Positions 51,156 through 60,304 of a stretch of 64,000 nucleotides of DNA are shown here, one piece after another (the first letter of the stretch is position 1; each line of letters opens with the position of its first letter). The stretch comes from Ferruginibacter paludis (GTDB taxonomy: Bacteria > Bacteroidota > Bacteroidia > Chitinophagales > Chitinophagaceae). The position numbers and the translations under genes are program-made. Under the pieces are notes generated by a model. The model was not told the origin of the DNA and made no database searches. It saw only the letters and a program-made list of their open reading frames with translations. Where the stretch lies: assembly GCF_030409685.1 (NCBI RefSeq), contig NZ_JAUFQJ010000015.1:310001-374000 (forward strand), in the 5' to 3' direction.

Positions 51156-51668
51156 ATGAAAAAAATATTAACGCTTGTAAGTGCCTTACTGTTGTTTTCT
51201 TTTGTTGCCCTGGCACAACGATATGCAGTAATTGATTCAAAATACATACTGGAAAAAATGCCTGATTACAAGGAATCCCAGACCAAGTTAGACCAGTTTA
51301 GCGCTCAGTGGCAGCAGGAAATTGAAAAAAAACAGGCCGACCTGGATAAGATGTATAAGGATTATGACGCTGAACAGGTTATGTTGAGTGACGATTTAAA
51401 AAAGAAAAGAGAAGATGAATTATTTAACAGGGAAAAGGAAGTAAGGGACCTGCAAAAAAAGCGCTTTGGTTTTGAAGGCGACTTGTTTAAAAAACGACAG
51501 GAATTGATAAAACCCATACAGGACAGGGTTTATGTAGCCATCCAGAAATTGGCTGTGGAGAAATCTTATGATTTTATTTTAGACAAAAGTGAAGGAATTA
51601 CCGTTATATTTGCCGACCCAAAACTTGACAAAAGCGACGATGTATTGAAGTTGCTGGGTGTTAAATAA
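51156..51668 (+). CDS. Skp/OmpH-family periplasmic chaperone 1
   Basis: The 170-aa protein has a signal peptide (about 1-20), YAVIDSKYILEKMPDYKES, and a long charged coiled coil (about 45-140), the tentacle of Skp-type chaperones that hold unfolded outer-membrane proteins for BamA. It lies 50 bp after bamA and 81 bp before a paralogue. Confidence 0.92.
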   Translation: MKKILTLVSALLLFSFVALAQRYAVIDSKYILEKMPDYKESQTKLDQFSAQWQQEIEKKQADLDKMYKDYDAEQVMLSDDLKKKREDELFNREKEVRDLQKKRFGFEGDLFKKRQELIKPIQDRVYVAIQKLAVEKSYDFILDKSEGITVIFADPKLDKSDDVLKLLGVK

Positions 51669-51748
51669 ATCACAATCAAATATTGGCATGCAGCCAAAAA
51701 CCACAAAAAATAAACTATAAACAAAACAATTAAACATTTAAACCAACG

Positions 51749-52294
51749 ATGAAAAAATTATTCGCAGTAGTTGTATTAGTTGTCTCAATTTTAGGATTGA
51801 CCAATACGGCTTTTTCACAAAAAATCGGCTACATCAATACCGAAGAATTAATCGGTGCAATGCCGGAAGCAGCCACAGCTACTACCCAGTTACAGGATTA
51901 CCAGACAGCATTGCAACAGCAATACACTGATTTAAATTCAGAGTTACAGGAAAAAGACAGTGCTTTCGTAAGGGATTCGGCCAAATTATCTTCTGCTACT
52001 AAAGAATTAAGAAGATCTGCCTTAATTGAATTGTACCAAAAATTACAGGGCTTCCAGCAAGCAACCCAGCAGAAATTACAGGAAAAGCAACAGGAGTTAT
52101 TGATGCCAATACGTAACAAAGCTTTGGAAACAATTAAAGTAGTTGGTAAAGAAAATGCTTACACGTACGTGTTAGACCAAAATGCAGTAATTGTTGGCCC
52201 TCCCGGAGATGATATTTTGCCACTGGTAAAGAAGAAATTAAACATTAAGGATAAGGAAGCGCCAAAAGCACCGGCAGCAAAGCCAAAGCCTTAA
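51749..52294 (+). CDS. Skp/OmpH-family periplasmic chaperone 2
   Basis: The 181-aa paralogue has a signal peptide, IGYINTEELIGAMPEA and a Gln-rich coiled coil (about 50-130), then a C-terminal tail rich in Lys, Ala and Pro (residues ~168-181). It is the downstream copy of the tandem Skp pair usual in Bacteroidota. Confidence 0.92.
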   Translation: MKKLFAVVVLVVSILGLTNTAFSQKIGYINTEELIGAMPEAATATTQLQDYQTALQQQYTDLNSELQEKDSAFVRDSAKLSSATKELRRSALIELYQKLQGFQQATQQKLQEKQQELLMPIRNKALETIKVVGKENAYTYVLDQNAVIVGPPGDDILPLVKKKLNIKDKEAPKAPAAKPKP

Positions 52295-52313
52295 TTTAAA
52301 TTATAAATTATAC

Positions 52314-52343
52314 AAAAGCCATCTTGTAAACGGGATGGCTTTT
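52314..52343 (+). terminator. Terminator after the Skp genes
   Basis: AAAAGCCATC pairs with GATGGCTTTT around a loop of about 10 nt. The TATTTTTG promoter element of murI starts 2 nt after it. Confidence 0.75.
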
Positions 52344-52356
52344 GTATTTTTGGTAT

Positions 52357-53178
52357 ATGGTAAAAGGACCAATTGGAGTATTCGACAGCGGCTATGGAGG
52401 CTTAACGGTTTTAAGGGAGATAAAAAGCCAACTTCCTGGTTATGATTATGTTTATCTGGGTGATAATGCAAGAGCACCCTACGGCTCAAGAAGTTTTGAA
52501 ACCATTTACCAATACACGTTGCAGTGTGTTGAGTGGTTTTTTAAACAGGGATGTCCACTGGTGATATTGGCTTGTAATACAGCGTCAGCCAAGGCTTTGC
52601 GCAGCATACAGCAGCTTAATCTGCCCTTAATTGATCCTTCTAAGAGAGTATTGGGTGTTATACGCCCTACTTCAGAAATAATTGGCCATTATACATATAC
52701 TAATAAAGTAGGCGTATTAGGAACAGCGGGAACAGTTCAATCTCTATCCTACCCGATTGAGATCGAAAAATTCTTTCCCTCTGTCCAGGTATTTCAGCAA
52801 GCCTGCCCCATGTGGGTGCCGCTGGTGGAGAACAATGAATACAATTCTCCGGGGGCTGATTACTTTATAAAAAAATACCTGGATCAGTTGCTCGATCAGT
52901 CGAATGAAATTGATACCGTGTTGTTGGCATGTACGCATTATCCATTGTTGATTGATAAAATACGGGCTTACCTGCGTCCGGCTATTTCAATTGTATCACA
53001 GGGCGATATTGTTGCTAAAAGCCTGGTGGATTATTTAGAACGCCATCCTGAAATTGAAAGCAAATGCAATAAGCAGGGCAATTCTGTTTTCTTTACAACA
53101 GATTCAGCCGACGATTTTAACCAGAAGGCGACCATTTTTTATGGAAACTCCATCCAGTCTGAACATTTGGTTCTTTAA
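52357..53178 (+). CDS. murI: Glutamate racemase
   Basis: MurI makes D-glutamate for peptidoglycan. The 273-aa protein has GVFDSGYGGLTVLREI with the first acid residue, YLGDNARAPYG, ILACNTASAKAL with the first catalytic cysteine and LLACTHYPLL with the second. ATG 52357 lies 4 nt after a TATTTTTG -7 element (52345-52352), so the mRNA is probably leaderless or nearly so. Confidence 0.95.
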   Translation: MVKGPIGVFDSGYGGLTVLREIKSQLPGYDYVYLGDNARAPYGSRSFETIYQYTLQCVEWFFKQGCPLVILACNTASAKALRSIQQLNLPLIDPSKRVLGVIRPTSEIIGHYTYTNKVGVLGTAGTVQSLSYPIEIEKFFPSVQVFQQACPMWVPLVENNEYNSPGADYFIKKYLDQLLDQSNEIDTVLLACTHYPLLIDKIRAYLRPAISIVSQGDIVAKSLVDYLERHPEIESKCNKQGNSVFFTTDSADDFNQKATIFYGNSIQSEHLVL

Positions 53179-53325
53179 GTATAAAAAATTTTGAAATCAC
53201 ACCATCCAAATCACAATTTTACCTTACCTTCGCCGTCCTTTCACAAGCAGCAGGGATGGTGCCCTGATGAATGTAGATTAAAAATGCTTTTGTAACTAAT
53301 TTTGTAAAGGAAAAAACTTAATACA

Positions 53326-53493
53326 ATGCCAGGTAAAAAAAGAACATACCAACCACATGTACGCAGAAGAAAACATGTTCATGGATTTCGTCAGCGCATG
53401 CAAACTGCCAACGGCCGCAAGGTATTGGCAAGCCGCCGCAAAAAAGGTCGTGCAAAGCTGACCGTTTCTGACGAACGTTTCGGAAAAAAATAA
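53326..53493 (+). CDS. rpmH: Ribosomal protein bL34
   Basis: The 55-aa basic protein reads MPGKKRTYQPHVRRRKHVHG and ends KLTVSDERFGKK. GFRQRMQTANGRKVLASRRK is the bL34 signature. It is part of the 50S subunit. It precedes rnpA, the standard bacterial order, and is separated from it by a hairpin terminator. Confidence 0.96.
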   Translation: MPGKKRTYQPHVRRRKHVHGFRQRMQTANGRKVLASRRKKGRAKLTVSDERFGKK

Positions 53494-53536
53494 ACCGCTC
53501 CAGTTCCTGAAAGGGGATACCAAGCATCAAAATATA

Positions 53537-53571
53537 AGCTTTCCTTTTGGAAGGCTTTTTTTATTTTTGTT
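53537..53571 (+). terminator. Terminator between rpmH and rnpA
   Basis: AAGCTTTCC pairs with GGAAGGCTT around a TTTT loop, followed by a T-rich tail just before the rnpA start, so rpmH can be expressed far above rnpA. Confidence 0.75.
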
Positions 53572-53575
53572 ATAA

Positions 53576-53986
53576 TTGCAATCTACAATACGATATACGC
53601 TGGGCAAACAGGAGCGGCTTAAGAGCCGTAAAATAATTGATCAATTATTTAAAGAAGGAAAATTTTTTTCTGTTTTTCCAATAAGGATTGTTTGGCAGTA
53701 CCGGGAAAAAACATCCACCAGTTTACAGGCTGGATTTACGGTAAGTTCCAAACATTTTAAAAAAGCGGTCCATCGTAACCGCATCAGGCGGCTGATGAAA
53801 GAAGCGTACCGGTTACAAAAAAATAATCTTCAGCTGCAAGTTGAACAAAGTGACAAACAACTGGTTATTTTTTTGATGTACGTCGGCAAGGAAATACCGG
53901 AATACTCACTGATTACGGAAAAAATAAAAACCGTTTTAAGCAGGCTTCAAAAAATGGTGCATGAAGACAGTACAGCAAATAATTAG
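53576..53986 (+). CDS. rnpA: Ribonuclease P protein component
   Basis: RnpA assists RNase P RNA in maturing tRNA 5' ends. The 136-aa protein has the family core AGFTVSSKHFKKAVHRNRIRR with its basic RNR motif. The start is a TTG at 53576, only a few nucleotides after the terminator; I see no better ATG in frame. Its 3' end overlaps yidD by 26 nt. Confidence 0.93.
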   Translation: MQSTIRYTLGKQERLKSRKIIDQLFKEGKFFSVFPIRIVWQYREKTSTSLQAGFTVSSKHFKKAVHRNRIRRLMKEAYRLQKNNLQLQVEQSDKQLVIFLMYVGKEIPEYSLITEKIKTVLSRLQKMVHEDSTANN

Positions 53987-54191
53987 CGCCCCTTTTATAT
54001 GGATTATAAGGTTATATCAGTTAATCATATCTCCCTGGTTACCCAGCCGCTGCCGTTTTACGCCTACCTGTTCTCAATATGGAATAGAAGCTTTTAAAAA
54101 ATATGGCCCACTCAAAGGTTTTTGGTTAACTGCAAAAAGAGTTGTGCGTTGCAATCCCTGGGGTGGACATGGACATGACCCGGTGCCATAA
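53961..54191 (+). CDS. yidD: Membrane protein insertion efficiency factor YidD
   Basis: The 76-aa protein has the diagnostic LYQLIISPWLPSRCRFTPTC and CSQYGIEAFKKYG, and ends near VVRCNPWGGHGHDPVP. It supports YidC-dependent insertion. It overlaps rnpA by 26 nt and is translationally coupled. yidC itself is not in the window. Confidence 0.96.
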   Translation: MKTVQQIISAPFIWIIRLYQLIISPWLPSRCRFTPTCSQYGIEAFKKYGPLKGFWLTAKRVVRCNPWGGHGHDPVP

Positions 54192-54194
54192 AAA

Positions 54195-54236
54195 AGCCAT
54201 CTTACAAAACCACAAATGATTCTGTAAAATGGCGTC
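54195..54236. terminator. Hairpin after yidD
   Basis: GCCATCTTACA (near 54199) pairs with TGTAAAATGGC (to about 54232) with one mismatch. It lies between the convergent yidD and hydrolase genes and probably serves both. Confidence 0.55.
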
Positions 54237-54265
54237 AAGCATTTTCCTTGCTTGATTATGCTATC

Positions 54266-55174
54266 TTAAAATGCGTGATAAGGTTCGCTATTTTCTCTTA
54301 CAATTTCTCTTTCCCTGAATTTGCTACCTGCCTGGTCGGCAGAAATTAAAATGAAATCACGCAGATCCTCATTCAGCCTTTCTTTAGCCGTATACCATAA
54401 ACCGTGTGGCTCACCCTCATAAACTATAAACGTTGCATTCGGAATTAATTTTGCACTTTCTTCACCTGTAACTTTTATCGGGACTGTTTTATCGCTGTCG
54501 CCATGAATTATTAGAGTGGGCACGTTTATTTTTATTACATCCTTCCTGAAATCGGTAGAAGAAAATGACTGTGCACATTGCAGTGTAGCAATCGGCGAAG
54601 ACTTCATCACCTGCGTTAAATTATTGGCTAGAAATGCATCGCTAACCGGGTGATTTAGCAACGAAACGCCGAAAAAATCTTTACCGAAACTTTCCATAAA
54701 AGCTGGCCGGTCCTGTTTTATTCCATTGGCCATTTCATCAAATTGCTCTTGTGGAACACCTTCCGGGTTGTCGGAAGTGTGTAACATGTAAGGCACCACC
54801 GCACTCACCAACACTACCTTCGTAACACGGGGGCCTCCGTATAAAGAGAAATATTTTGCAATTTCACCGCCACCCATCGAAAATCCAACAAGGGTCACAT
54901 CTTCCAGGTTCAGCTCATCTAATAAAGCTTTCAAATCTCCGGCCATCGTGTTATAGTCATAGCCCTCATAAGGCCAGTCCGATTTACCAAAACCACGCCG
55001 GTCGTAAGTTATACAACGTATACCTTGTTGCGTCAGTTGTGTTACCTGGTACTCCCACATAGCGCCGTTCAAAGGCCAGCCATGAATAAAAACCGCAGGC
55101 TTACCTTTTCCGCAATCTTCATAATAAATATTTACAGGTTCGGCATTATTTTGATTGGATGTTATAAATGGCAT
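54266..55174 (-). CDS. Chloroperoxidase-like alpha/beta-hydrolase
   Basis: The 302-aa protein resembles the non-heme haloperoxidase/esterase group: FIHGWPLNGAMWEYQ, ITYDRRGFGKSDWP, LVGFSMGGGEIAKYF with the nucleophile serine, IHGDSDKTVPI with the aspartate and GEPHGLWYTA with the histidine. It has no signal peptide. Usual members hydrolyse small esters, and perhydrolysis is a side activity. Confidence 0.88.
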   Translation of the reverse strand: MPFITSNQNNAEPVNIYYEDCGKGKPAVFIHGWPLNGAMWEYQVTQLTQQGIRCITYDRRGFGKSDWPYEGYDYNTMAGDLKALLDELNLEDVTLVGFSMGGGEIAKYFSLYGGPRVTKVVLVSAVVPYMLHTSDNPEGVPQEQFDEMANGIKQDRPAFMESFGKDFFGVSLLNHPVSDAFLANNLTQVMKSSPIATLQCAQSFSSTDFRKDVIKINVPTLIIHGDSDKTVPIKVTGEESAKLIPNATFIVYEGEPHGLWYTAKERLNEDLRDFILISADQAGSKFREREIVRENSEPYHAF

Positions 55175-55361
55175 AATAATAAAATTAAAAATGAAACAAT
55201 ATAGTTACCGGATAACTATATCAACAATGTTGCCAGTAAGTACAAGCTATATTATGAGCTCTGTTGCCGTGTTATGTAGAAATTTCTTCGCCTTGCGGGC
55301 CAAGTTCCGCACAAAAAAAGCTGCAATATTTCTACTGCAGCTGTAAAAAAATTATCTGAAA

Positions 55362-55970
55362 TTATTTTGAAGCAGCCTCAAAACGCTCGGCTACTTTTTT
55401 CCAGTTGATCACATTCCAAAATGCGGCCAAGTAATCAGGGCGCTTGTTCTGGTACTTTAAATAATAAGCATGTTCCCAAACGTCCACTCCCAATACAGGT
55501 TTACCTTTTACTTCGGCAACATCCATCAACGGGTTATCCTGATTAGGGGTTGAAGAAATTTCGAGTTTGCCATCTTTAACAATCAGCCATGCCCAGCCAC
55601 TTCCAAAACGGCCAACACCTGCTGCTGCAAATTTTTCTTTAAATGCATCGAAAGATCCGAAGGCCGCGGTAATAGCATCAGCCAATGCGCCGGTTGGTGC
55701 GCCGCCTGCATTAGGTGCCATTGTCTCCCAAAAAAAACTGTGGTTCCAGTGACCACCTCCATTATTGCGAACGGGTGCGCTGATGGTTCCTGCAACAGCT
55801 ACAATTTCTTCCAACGTCTTGCCTTCATTAGGTGTTCCAGCAAGTGCCTTGTTCAAATTATCAACGTATGCCTGGTGATGTTTTCCATGATGTATCTGCA
55901 TGGTTAAGGTGTCAATATGTGGCTCCAATGCGTCGTGAGCATATGGTAATGCCGGTAATGTAAATGCCAT
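55362..55970 (-). CDS. sodB: Iron/manganese superoxide dismutase
   Basis: The 202-aa enzyme has ligand histidines in the MQIHHGKHHQAYVDNLN segment and NHSFFWETM, and the DVWEHAYYLKYQNKRPDYL motif with the Asp and His ligands. The GGAPTGAL region fits Fe or cambialistic forms. Metal preference cannot be told. The following 186 bp upstream hold no gene. Confidence 0.95.
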   Translation of the reverse strand: MAFTLPALPYAHDALEPHIDTLTMQIHHGKHHQAYVDNLNKALAGTPNEGKTLEEIVAVAGTISAPVRNNGGGHWNHSFFWETMAPNAGGAPTGALADAITAAFGSFDAFKEKFAAAGVGRFGSGWAWLIVKDGKLEISSTPNQDNPLMDVAEVKGKPVLGVDVWEHAYYLKYQNKRPDYLAAFWNVINWKKVAERFEAASK

Positions 55971-56156
55971 AATTGTTGTTTTATAGATTGATTTTAATGT
56001 AAATACTTATTTAATATAACGCGTAACCTATTATTTTTTACAAATTTAGTAGCCTTATACCGAGATGTCAAATACAATGCCGTTTCATTTTTTAAGAAAC
56101 TGTTATGAAATATTGACATGGTAATTGCGTTGACATATACCCCATAATTAAATTCG

Positions 56157-56552
56157 ATGTTCAAACCATTACTGTTTATTCTTTGTTGCCTCTATAGCTG
56201 CTGCTGTCTTGCACAGTCTGTGCAAGCTATGCAAGTGTCCGACAGTATTCCCACTACTGCCGTTGTAAATGCCATTCCGGAAAAAATAGTGAGAACCGAA
56301 GACCATACGTCGGTGAAGATTTATCCCAATCCCGCTAAAAATAAAATTTCATTGCAGGTGCAGGGTTTTGAGCCCGGTATAGCCCAGGTAAAAATTACGG
56401 ATACAAAAGGAAAGTTATGCCGGCAGGACAACCGTTTACTCACAAACGGGCAGGAAGAAATTGCTATGTTTTTATCGCTGATGCCCGGGATCTATTTTAT
56501 TTCAATCAATCAAAAAGATAAAGTGGTAAAGAAAAAGCTCGTGATATTTTAG
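56157..56552 (+). CDS. T9SS type A sorting-domain protein (short)
   Basis: The 131-aa protein has a signal peptide (about 1-20, with a run CCLYSCCCLAQ) and, after a short linker, a C-terminal domain VKIYPNPAKNKISLQVQGFE ending in KKKLVIF, the pattern of type IX secretion sorting tails. There is no other domain, so it may be a tail-only small secreted protein or a truncated gene. It fits with gldC, gldH and gldE. Confidence 0.75.
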   Translation: MFKPLLFILCCLYSCCCLAQSVQAMQVSDSIPTTAVVNAIPEKIVRTEDHTSVKIYPNPAKNKISLQVQGFEPGIAQVKITDTKGKLCRQDNRLLTNGQEEIAMFLSLMPGIYFISINQKDKVVKKKLVIF

Positions 56553-56580
56553 GCTGGCCACATGATCAGCCAATTGCATG

Positions 56581-57018
56581 CTACCGCCTTTGTTTGAAGA
56601 AATCTTTCATTAGTTGTGCGCACTCGTTTTGCAAAATGCCACCGGTGACAGTTGTTTTAGGATGAAACGGGGAGACATCTTGCGCCACCCTTTTGTAACC
56701 ATTTTTTTCGTCCTCGGTTCCATATACAACCCGCCCGATTTTACTCCAGTATAAAGCGCCACTGCACATGAGGCAAGGCTGCACAGTTACATACAATACA
56801 GCTTCCGGAAGATATTTGCTTCCTAAAAAATTAAAGGCTGCGGTCAATGCAATGATCTCTGCATGAGCCGTGCTGTCAGTTAATTTTTCTACCTGGTTAT
56901 AGCCTCTCGCAATAATACGGTCATTCATTACAATTACAGCACCTACTGGTACTTCGCCTTCATCAAAAGCTTTGTGTGCTTCTTTCAAAGCCTGCTGCAT
57001 ATACTGTTCATCCGTCAT
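56581..57018 (-). CDS. tadA: tRNA-specific adenosine deaminase TadA
   Basis: TadA changes A34 to inosine in tRNA-Arg(ACG). The 145-aa zinc enzyme has HAEIIAL with the catalytic glutamate and zinc histidine, and PCLMCSGAL with the two zinc cysteines. It is the enzyme expected to modify the ACG tRNA at 1491-1563 of the array. Confidence 0.95.
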   Translation of the reverse strand: MTDEQYMQQALKEAHKAFDEGEVPVGAVIVMNDRIIARGYNQVEKLTDSTAHAEIIALTAAFNFLGSKYLPEAVLYVTVQPCLMCSGALYWSKIGRVVYGTEDEKNGYKRVAQDVSPFHPKTTVTGGILQNECAQLMKDFFKQRR

Positions 57019-57055
57019 ACAAATGGTTTAATTACCTTGCTGCAAAATTATCATC

Positions 57056-58429
57056 ATGCCAGTAATAAATGATCTTTTAAAGATGCGCCAATATTTTGAA
57101 AGCGGCGCTACAAAATCATTTGCATTCAGAAGGGAACAGCTAACGCGGTTAAAACAAACCATCTTAAAATACGAGCAATCAATACAGGAAGCACTTTACA
57201 AAGACCTTAAAAAAAGTCCGGAAGAGACCTGGGTGACAGAGACAGGGTTTTTGTTATCAGAAATTTCATATGCAATCAATCACTTAAAAAAATGGATGAA
57301 ACGGGAATCGGTTGGTACCAACTTATTGAATATTCCCTCAAAAAGTTTTATTGTAAAAGAGCCTTTAGGAACAGTGTTAATAATTGGCCCCTGGAATTAC
57401 CCGCTGCAACTGTTGTTTACTCCACTAACGGGGGCCATTGCTGCTGGTAATTGTGTTGTTTTAAAGGCATCTGAATTTGCCCCGGCAACTGCGGCATTGA
57501 TGAAGCAGATCATTGCTGAAACTTTTGACCCGCAGTATGTTTTATTTACAGAAGGGGATGGCGCCACCGTAATTCCGGAGATGATGAACAACTTTGTATT
57601 TGATCATGTTTTTTATACAGGCAGTACTGCAGTTGGTAAAATTATTTACCAGATGGCTGCCAAAAATTTAGTACCGGTTACCCTTGAACTGGGCGGTAAA
57701 AGCCCCTGCGTGGTAGAAGCAGATGCCGATATTGCAGTTACAGCGAACCGCATTGCAATGGCCAAGTTTTCCAATGCAGGACAGATGTGTGTTACACCGG
57801 ATTATGTGCTGGTACATGCTTCGCAAAAAGAAGCATTGATAACCGCACTTAAAAAAACACTGACTCAGTTTATGGGGTTGGATGCGAAAGACAGTTACGA
57901 TTATGGGCGAATCATTAATGAAAAACAATTCGACCGGATAGTGACTTACCTGGCGCAGGGGAATTTGCTGGCCGGTGGTAAAACAGACAGATCCGCCCTA
58001 TACATTGAACCTTCTTTAATAGATCAGGTTTCAATGAGTATGCCCATTATGAAAGAAGAAATATTCGGACCTGTGTTGCCGGTTATTAGTTTTACAACCA
58101 TGCAAGAAGCCAGGGATATCATTGCAAAAAATCCCAACCCGCTTGCATTTTACATATTTACCGGGAGTAGTGAAAAAGAGCAAGAATGGATTAATGCTAT
58201 TCCTTTTGGTGGAGGCTGTATTAACAATGCGGCCTTGCATTTAACCAACCACCAGCTGCCTTTTGGCGGGCGGGGAACAAGCGGTACAGGCAATTATCAT
58301 GGCAAATTTTCTTTTGATACGTTCAGTCATAGGAAGGGGATTTTAAAAACACCCACCTGGTTTGATCCTAAAATGAAATACCCATCTTATAAAGGCAAAC
58401 TAAATATATTCAAATGGCTGATGAAGTAA
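57056..58429 (+). CDS. Class 3-type aldehyde dehydrogenase
   Basis: The 457-aa NAD(P)-dependent enzyme has the short ALDH3 length, ELGGKSPCVVEADADI with the catalytic glutamate, FSNAGQMCVTPDYVL with the nucleophile cysteine, and KEEIFGPVLPV. These enzymes oxidise fatty aldehydes. It overlaps the start of the glutathione peroxidase gene by 16 nt, suggesting a shared response to lipid peroxidation. Confidence 0.92.
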   Translation: MPVINDLLKMRQYFESGATKSFAFRREQLTRLKQTILKYEQSIQEALYKDLKKSPEETWVTETGFLLSEISYAINHLKKWMKRESVGTNLLNIPSKSFIVKEPLGTVLIIGPWNYPLQLLFTPLTGAIAAGNCVVLKASEFAPATAALMKQIIAETFDPQYVLFTEGDGATVIPEMMNNFVFDHVFYTGSTAVGKIIYQMAAKNLVPVTLELGGKSPCVVEADADIAVTANRIAMAKFSNAGQMCVTPDYVLVHASQKEALITALKKTLTQFMGLDAKDSYDYGRIINEKQFDRIVTYLAQGNLLAGGKTDRSALYIEPSLIDQVSMSMPIMKEEIFGPVLPVISFTTMQEARDIIAKNPNPLAFYIFTGSSEKEQEWINAIPFGGGCINNAALHLTNHQLPFGGRGTSGTGNYHGKFSFDTFSHRKGILKTPTWFDPKMKYPSYKGKLNIFKWLMK

Positions 58430-59034
58430 TTCCAGGTGCTAATAAAAAACGTATGACTATTAAACAAAGGTTACTAAAAGTGTTCTACCCTGCATTGATG
58501 AAATTAAGCGGCCTTAAAAAGGATCGCATAAAAATTAACGGACAAAAAATACCGCCGGTAGTTTCCATTTACACACTGAAGCTGTTAAAAAGTAATAATG
58601 AACTGCTTTCATTAAGTGACCTAAAAGGGAAAAAAATCCTGCTGGTAAATACGGCTTCCGATTGCGGGTATACACATCAATACGAAGCGTTGGAAAAACT
58701 ATATAAAAAGTTCAACAATAAACTAATAATACTTGGCTTTCCGGCCAATGATTTTAAAGAGCAGGAAACAGGCACCGATGAAGACATCGCATCAATCTGT
58801 AAAATTAATTATGGCGTAAGTTTTCCTTTGATGAAAAAGAGCCGGGTTATAAAAGGCGCTGACCAAAACGCTGTTTTTAACTGGTTAAGCAGCGCCGATA
58901 AAAACGGCTGGAACAATAAAGCACCTGTTTGGAATTTTTCAAAGTACCTGGTGGATGAAGAGGGCGTACTGACTCATTATTTTGATCCTTCGGTATCGCC
59001 GCTTGGCACGGAGATGCTGGCAGCCATTGGATAA
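58414..59034 (+). CDS. Glutathione peroxidase-family protein (Cys type)
   Basis: The 206-aa protein has an N-terminal extension (about 1-45) and a GPx fold with NTASDCGYTHQYEALEKL, where cysteine replaces selenocysteine. The second and third motifs are GFPANDFKEQE and WNFSKYLVD. The usual glutamine of GFPCNQF is aspartate here. Such Cys enzymes generally use thioredoxin. Overlaps the aldehyde dehydrogenase gene. Confidence 0.88.
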   Translation: MADEVIPGANKKRMTIKQRLLKVFYPALMKLSGLKKDRIKINGQKIPPVVSIYTLKLLKSNNELLSLSDLKGKKILLVNTASDCGYTHQYEALEKLYKKFNNKLIILGFPANDFKEQETGTDEDIASICKINYGVSFPLMKKSRVIKGADQNAVFNWLSSADKNGWNNKAPVWNFSKYLVDEEGVLTHYFDPSVSPLGTEMLAAIG

Positions 59035-59070
59035 TTTTTTTATTGTATATATTACCCATCAAATAAATCT

Positions 59071-59589
59071 ATGTTTACAAAAGCGGATATTGAAAAATAT
59101 TTTAACGCAGAAAAATCCGAAAGCCTGCTGTTTATAATCATTGGCATAGCCGCTATATTACTGGCATTGATTTTTTTCTTTTATCTTAAAACCAATTGGT
59201 ACAAAGGGTTTGCACTTCCTTTTTTAATCGTGGGGCTGATGCATTTAACCATTGGCTTTACAGTATATAAAAGATGTGATGCTGACCGTAAAAGAAATGT
59301 ATACGCTTATGATATGAATCCAGGCGAGATTAAAACCAATGAAATCCCCCGCATACAAAAGGTGAATGCAAATTTTGTTATTTACCGCTTTACAGAAATT
59401 GCGCTGTTGCTTGCAGGAGCCGGCATTTTTTTTTACTTTCGGAACCATACAGAAAAATCTTTTTGGGCAGGACTTGGAATGGCGCTGGCTATTGAAGCCG
59501 CCATTAGTTTAGGGGCAGATTTTATTGCTGAAAAAAGAGCACATCAATATACAACAGGTCTTCAAACTTATCTTGATCAACTTAAATAG
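59071..59589 (+). CDS. Four-TM membrane protein of unknown function
   Basis: I do not recognise this 172-aa protein. It has likely TM helices at about 19-38, 47-66, 109-125 and 131-150, with a charged loop near 72-105. It sits in a plus-strand run after the peroxidase gene (36 bp gap) and ends 7 bp before the AlkD-like gene. Possibly a co-transcribed accessory protein. Confidence 0.6.
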   Translation: MFTKADIEKYFNAEKSESLLFIIIGIAAILLALIFFFYLKTNWYKGFALPFLIVGLMHLTIGFTVYKRCDADRKRNVYAYDMNPGEIKTNEIPRIQKVNANFVIYRFTEIALLLAGAGIFFYFRNHTEKSFWAGLGMALAIEAAISLGADFIAEKRAHQYTTGLQTYLDQLK

Positions 59590-59596
59590 TTATCCA

Positions 59597-60304
59597 ATGA
59601 CAAAAGATGAAGTGATTAAAACGCTGGCAACCCTGGGCAGTGAACAAACCAAAAAAACATTTACACGCCATGGTGCGAGGGAGCCGGTTTTTGGCGTGAA
59701 GGTGGGTGACATGAAACCAATTCAAAAAAAAATAAAAAAAGATTATTCACTAGCCCTTGACCTGTTTGCTACCGGTAACGCAGATGCCCAATACTTTGCA
59801 GGACTGATAGCCGATGAATCAAAAATGACAAAAAAAGATTTGGCGGCCTGGGTTAAAAACGCCAATTATTCCATGATCAACGAATATACGGTTGCATGGA
59901 TTGCAGCTGAAAGCAAGCACGGTTGGAAGCTGGCATTGGAATGGATTGAATCATCCACGGAAAAGATAGCCGCATCGGGCTGGGCAACATTCGCCAATAT
60001 TGTTGCGATACAACCTGACGATTTACTTGATATTAAAAAACTGGAAGAGCTATTAAAAACGGTTACAAAAAAAATTCATACATCAGCCAATAGAGTAAGG
60101 CATACGATGAATCAATTCGTGATAGCAACAGGCTCTTATGTTGTTCCGCTTGGCAATAAAGCAAAAGAAGCCGCAAAAGAAATAGGCCTGGTTACAGTAA
60201 ATATGGGCGATACTGCCTGTAAAGAGCCTGATGCTATCAAATACATCAACAAAGCAATCAGCATGGGCAAACCGGGCAATAAAAAGAAAGAAGCCCGGTG
60301 CTAG
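59597..60304 (+). CDS. AlkD-like DNA alkylation repair protein
   Basis: The 235-aa protein starts at ATG 59597 (an open frame upstream overlaps the membrane-protein gene). It is built of ALK/HEAT-like helical repeats, with TRHGAREPVFGVKVGDMKPIQ near the start and GWATFANIVA in the middle, matching the AlkD superfamily that excises bulky or positively charged alkylated bases. Substrate range unknown. Confidence 0.85.
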   Translation: MTKDEVIKTLATLGSEQTKKTFTRHGAREPVFGVKVGDMKPIQKKIKKDYSLALDLFATGNADAQYFAGLIADESKMTKKDLAAWVKNANYSMINEYTVAWIAAESKHGWKLALEWIESSTEKIAASGWATFANIVAIQPDDLLDIKKLEELLKTVTKKIHTSANRVRHTMNQFVIATGSYVVPLGNKAKEAAKEIGLVTVNMGDTACKEPDAIKYINKAISMGKPGNKKKEARC

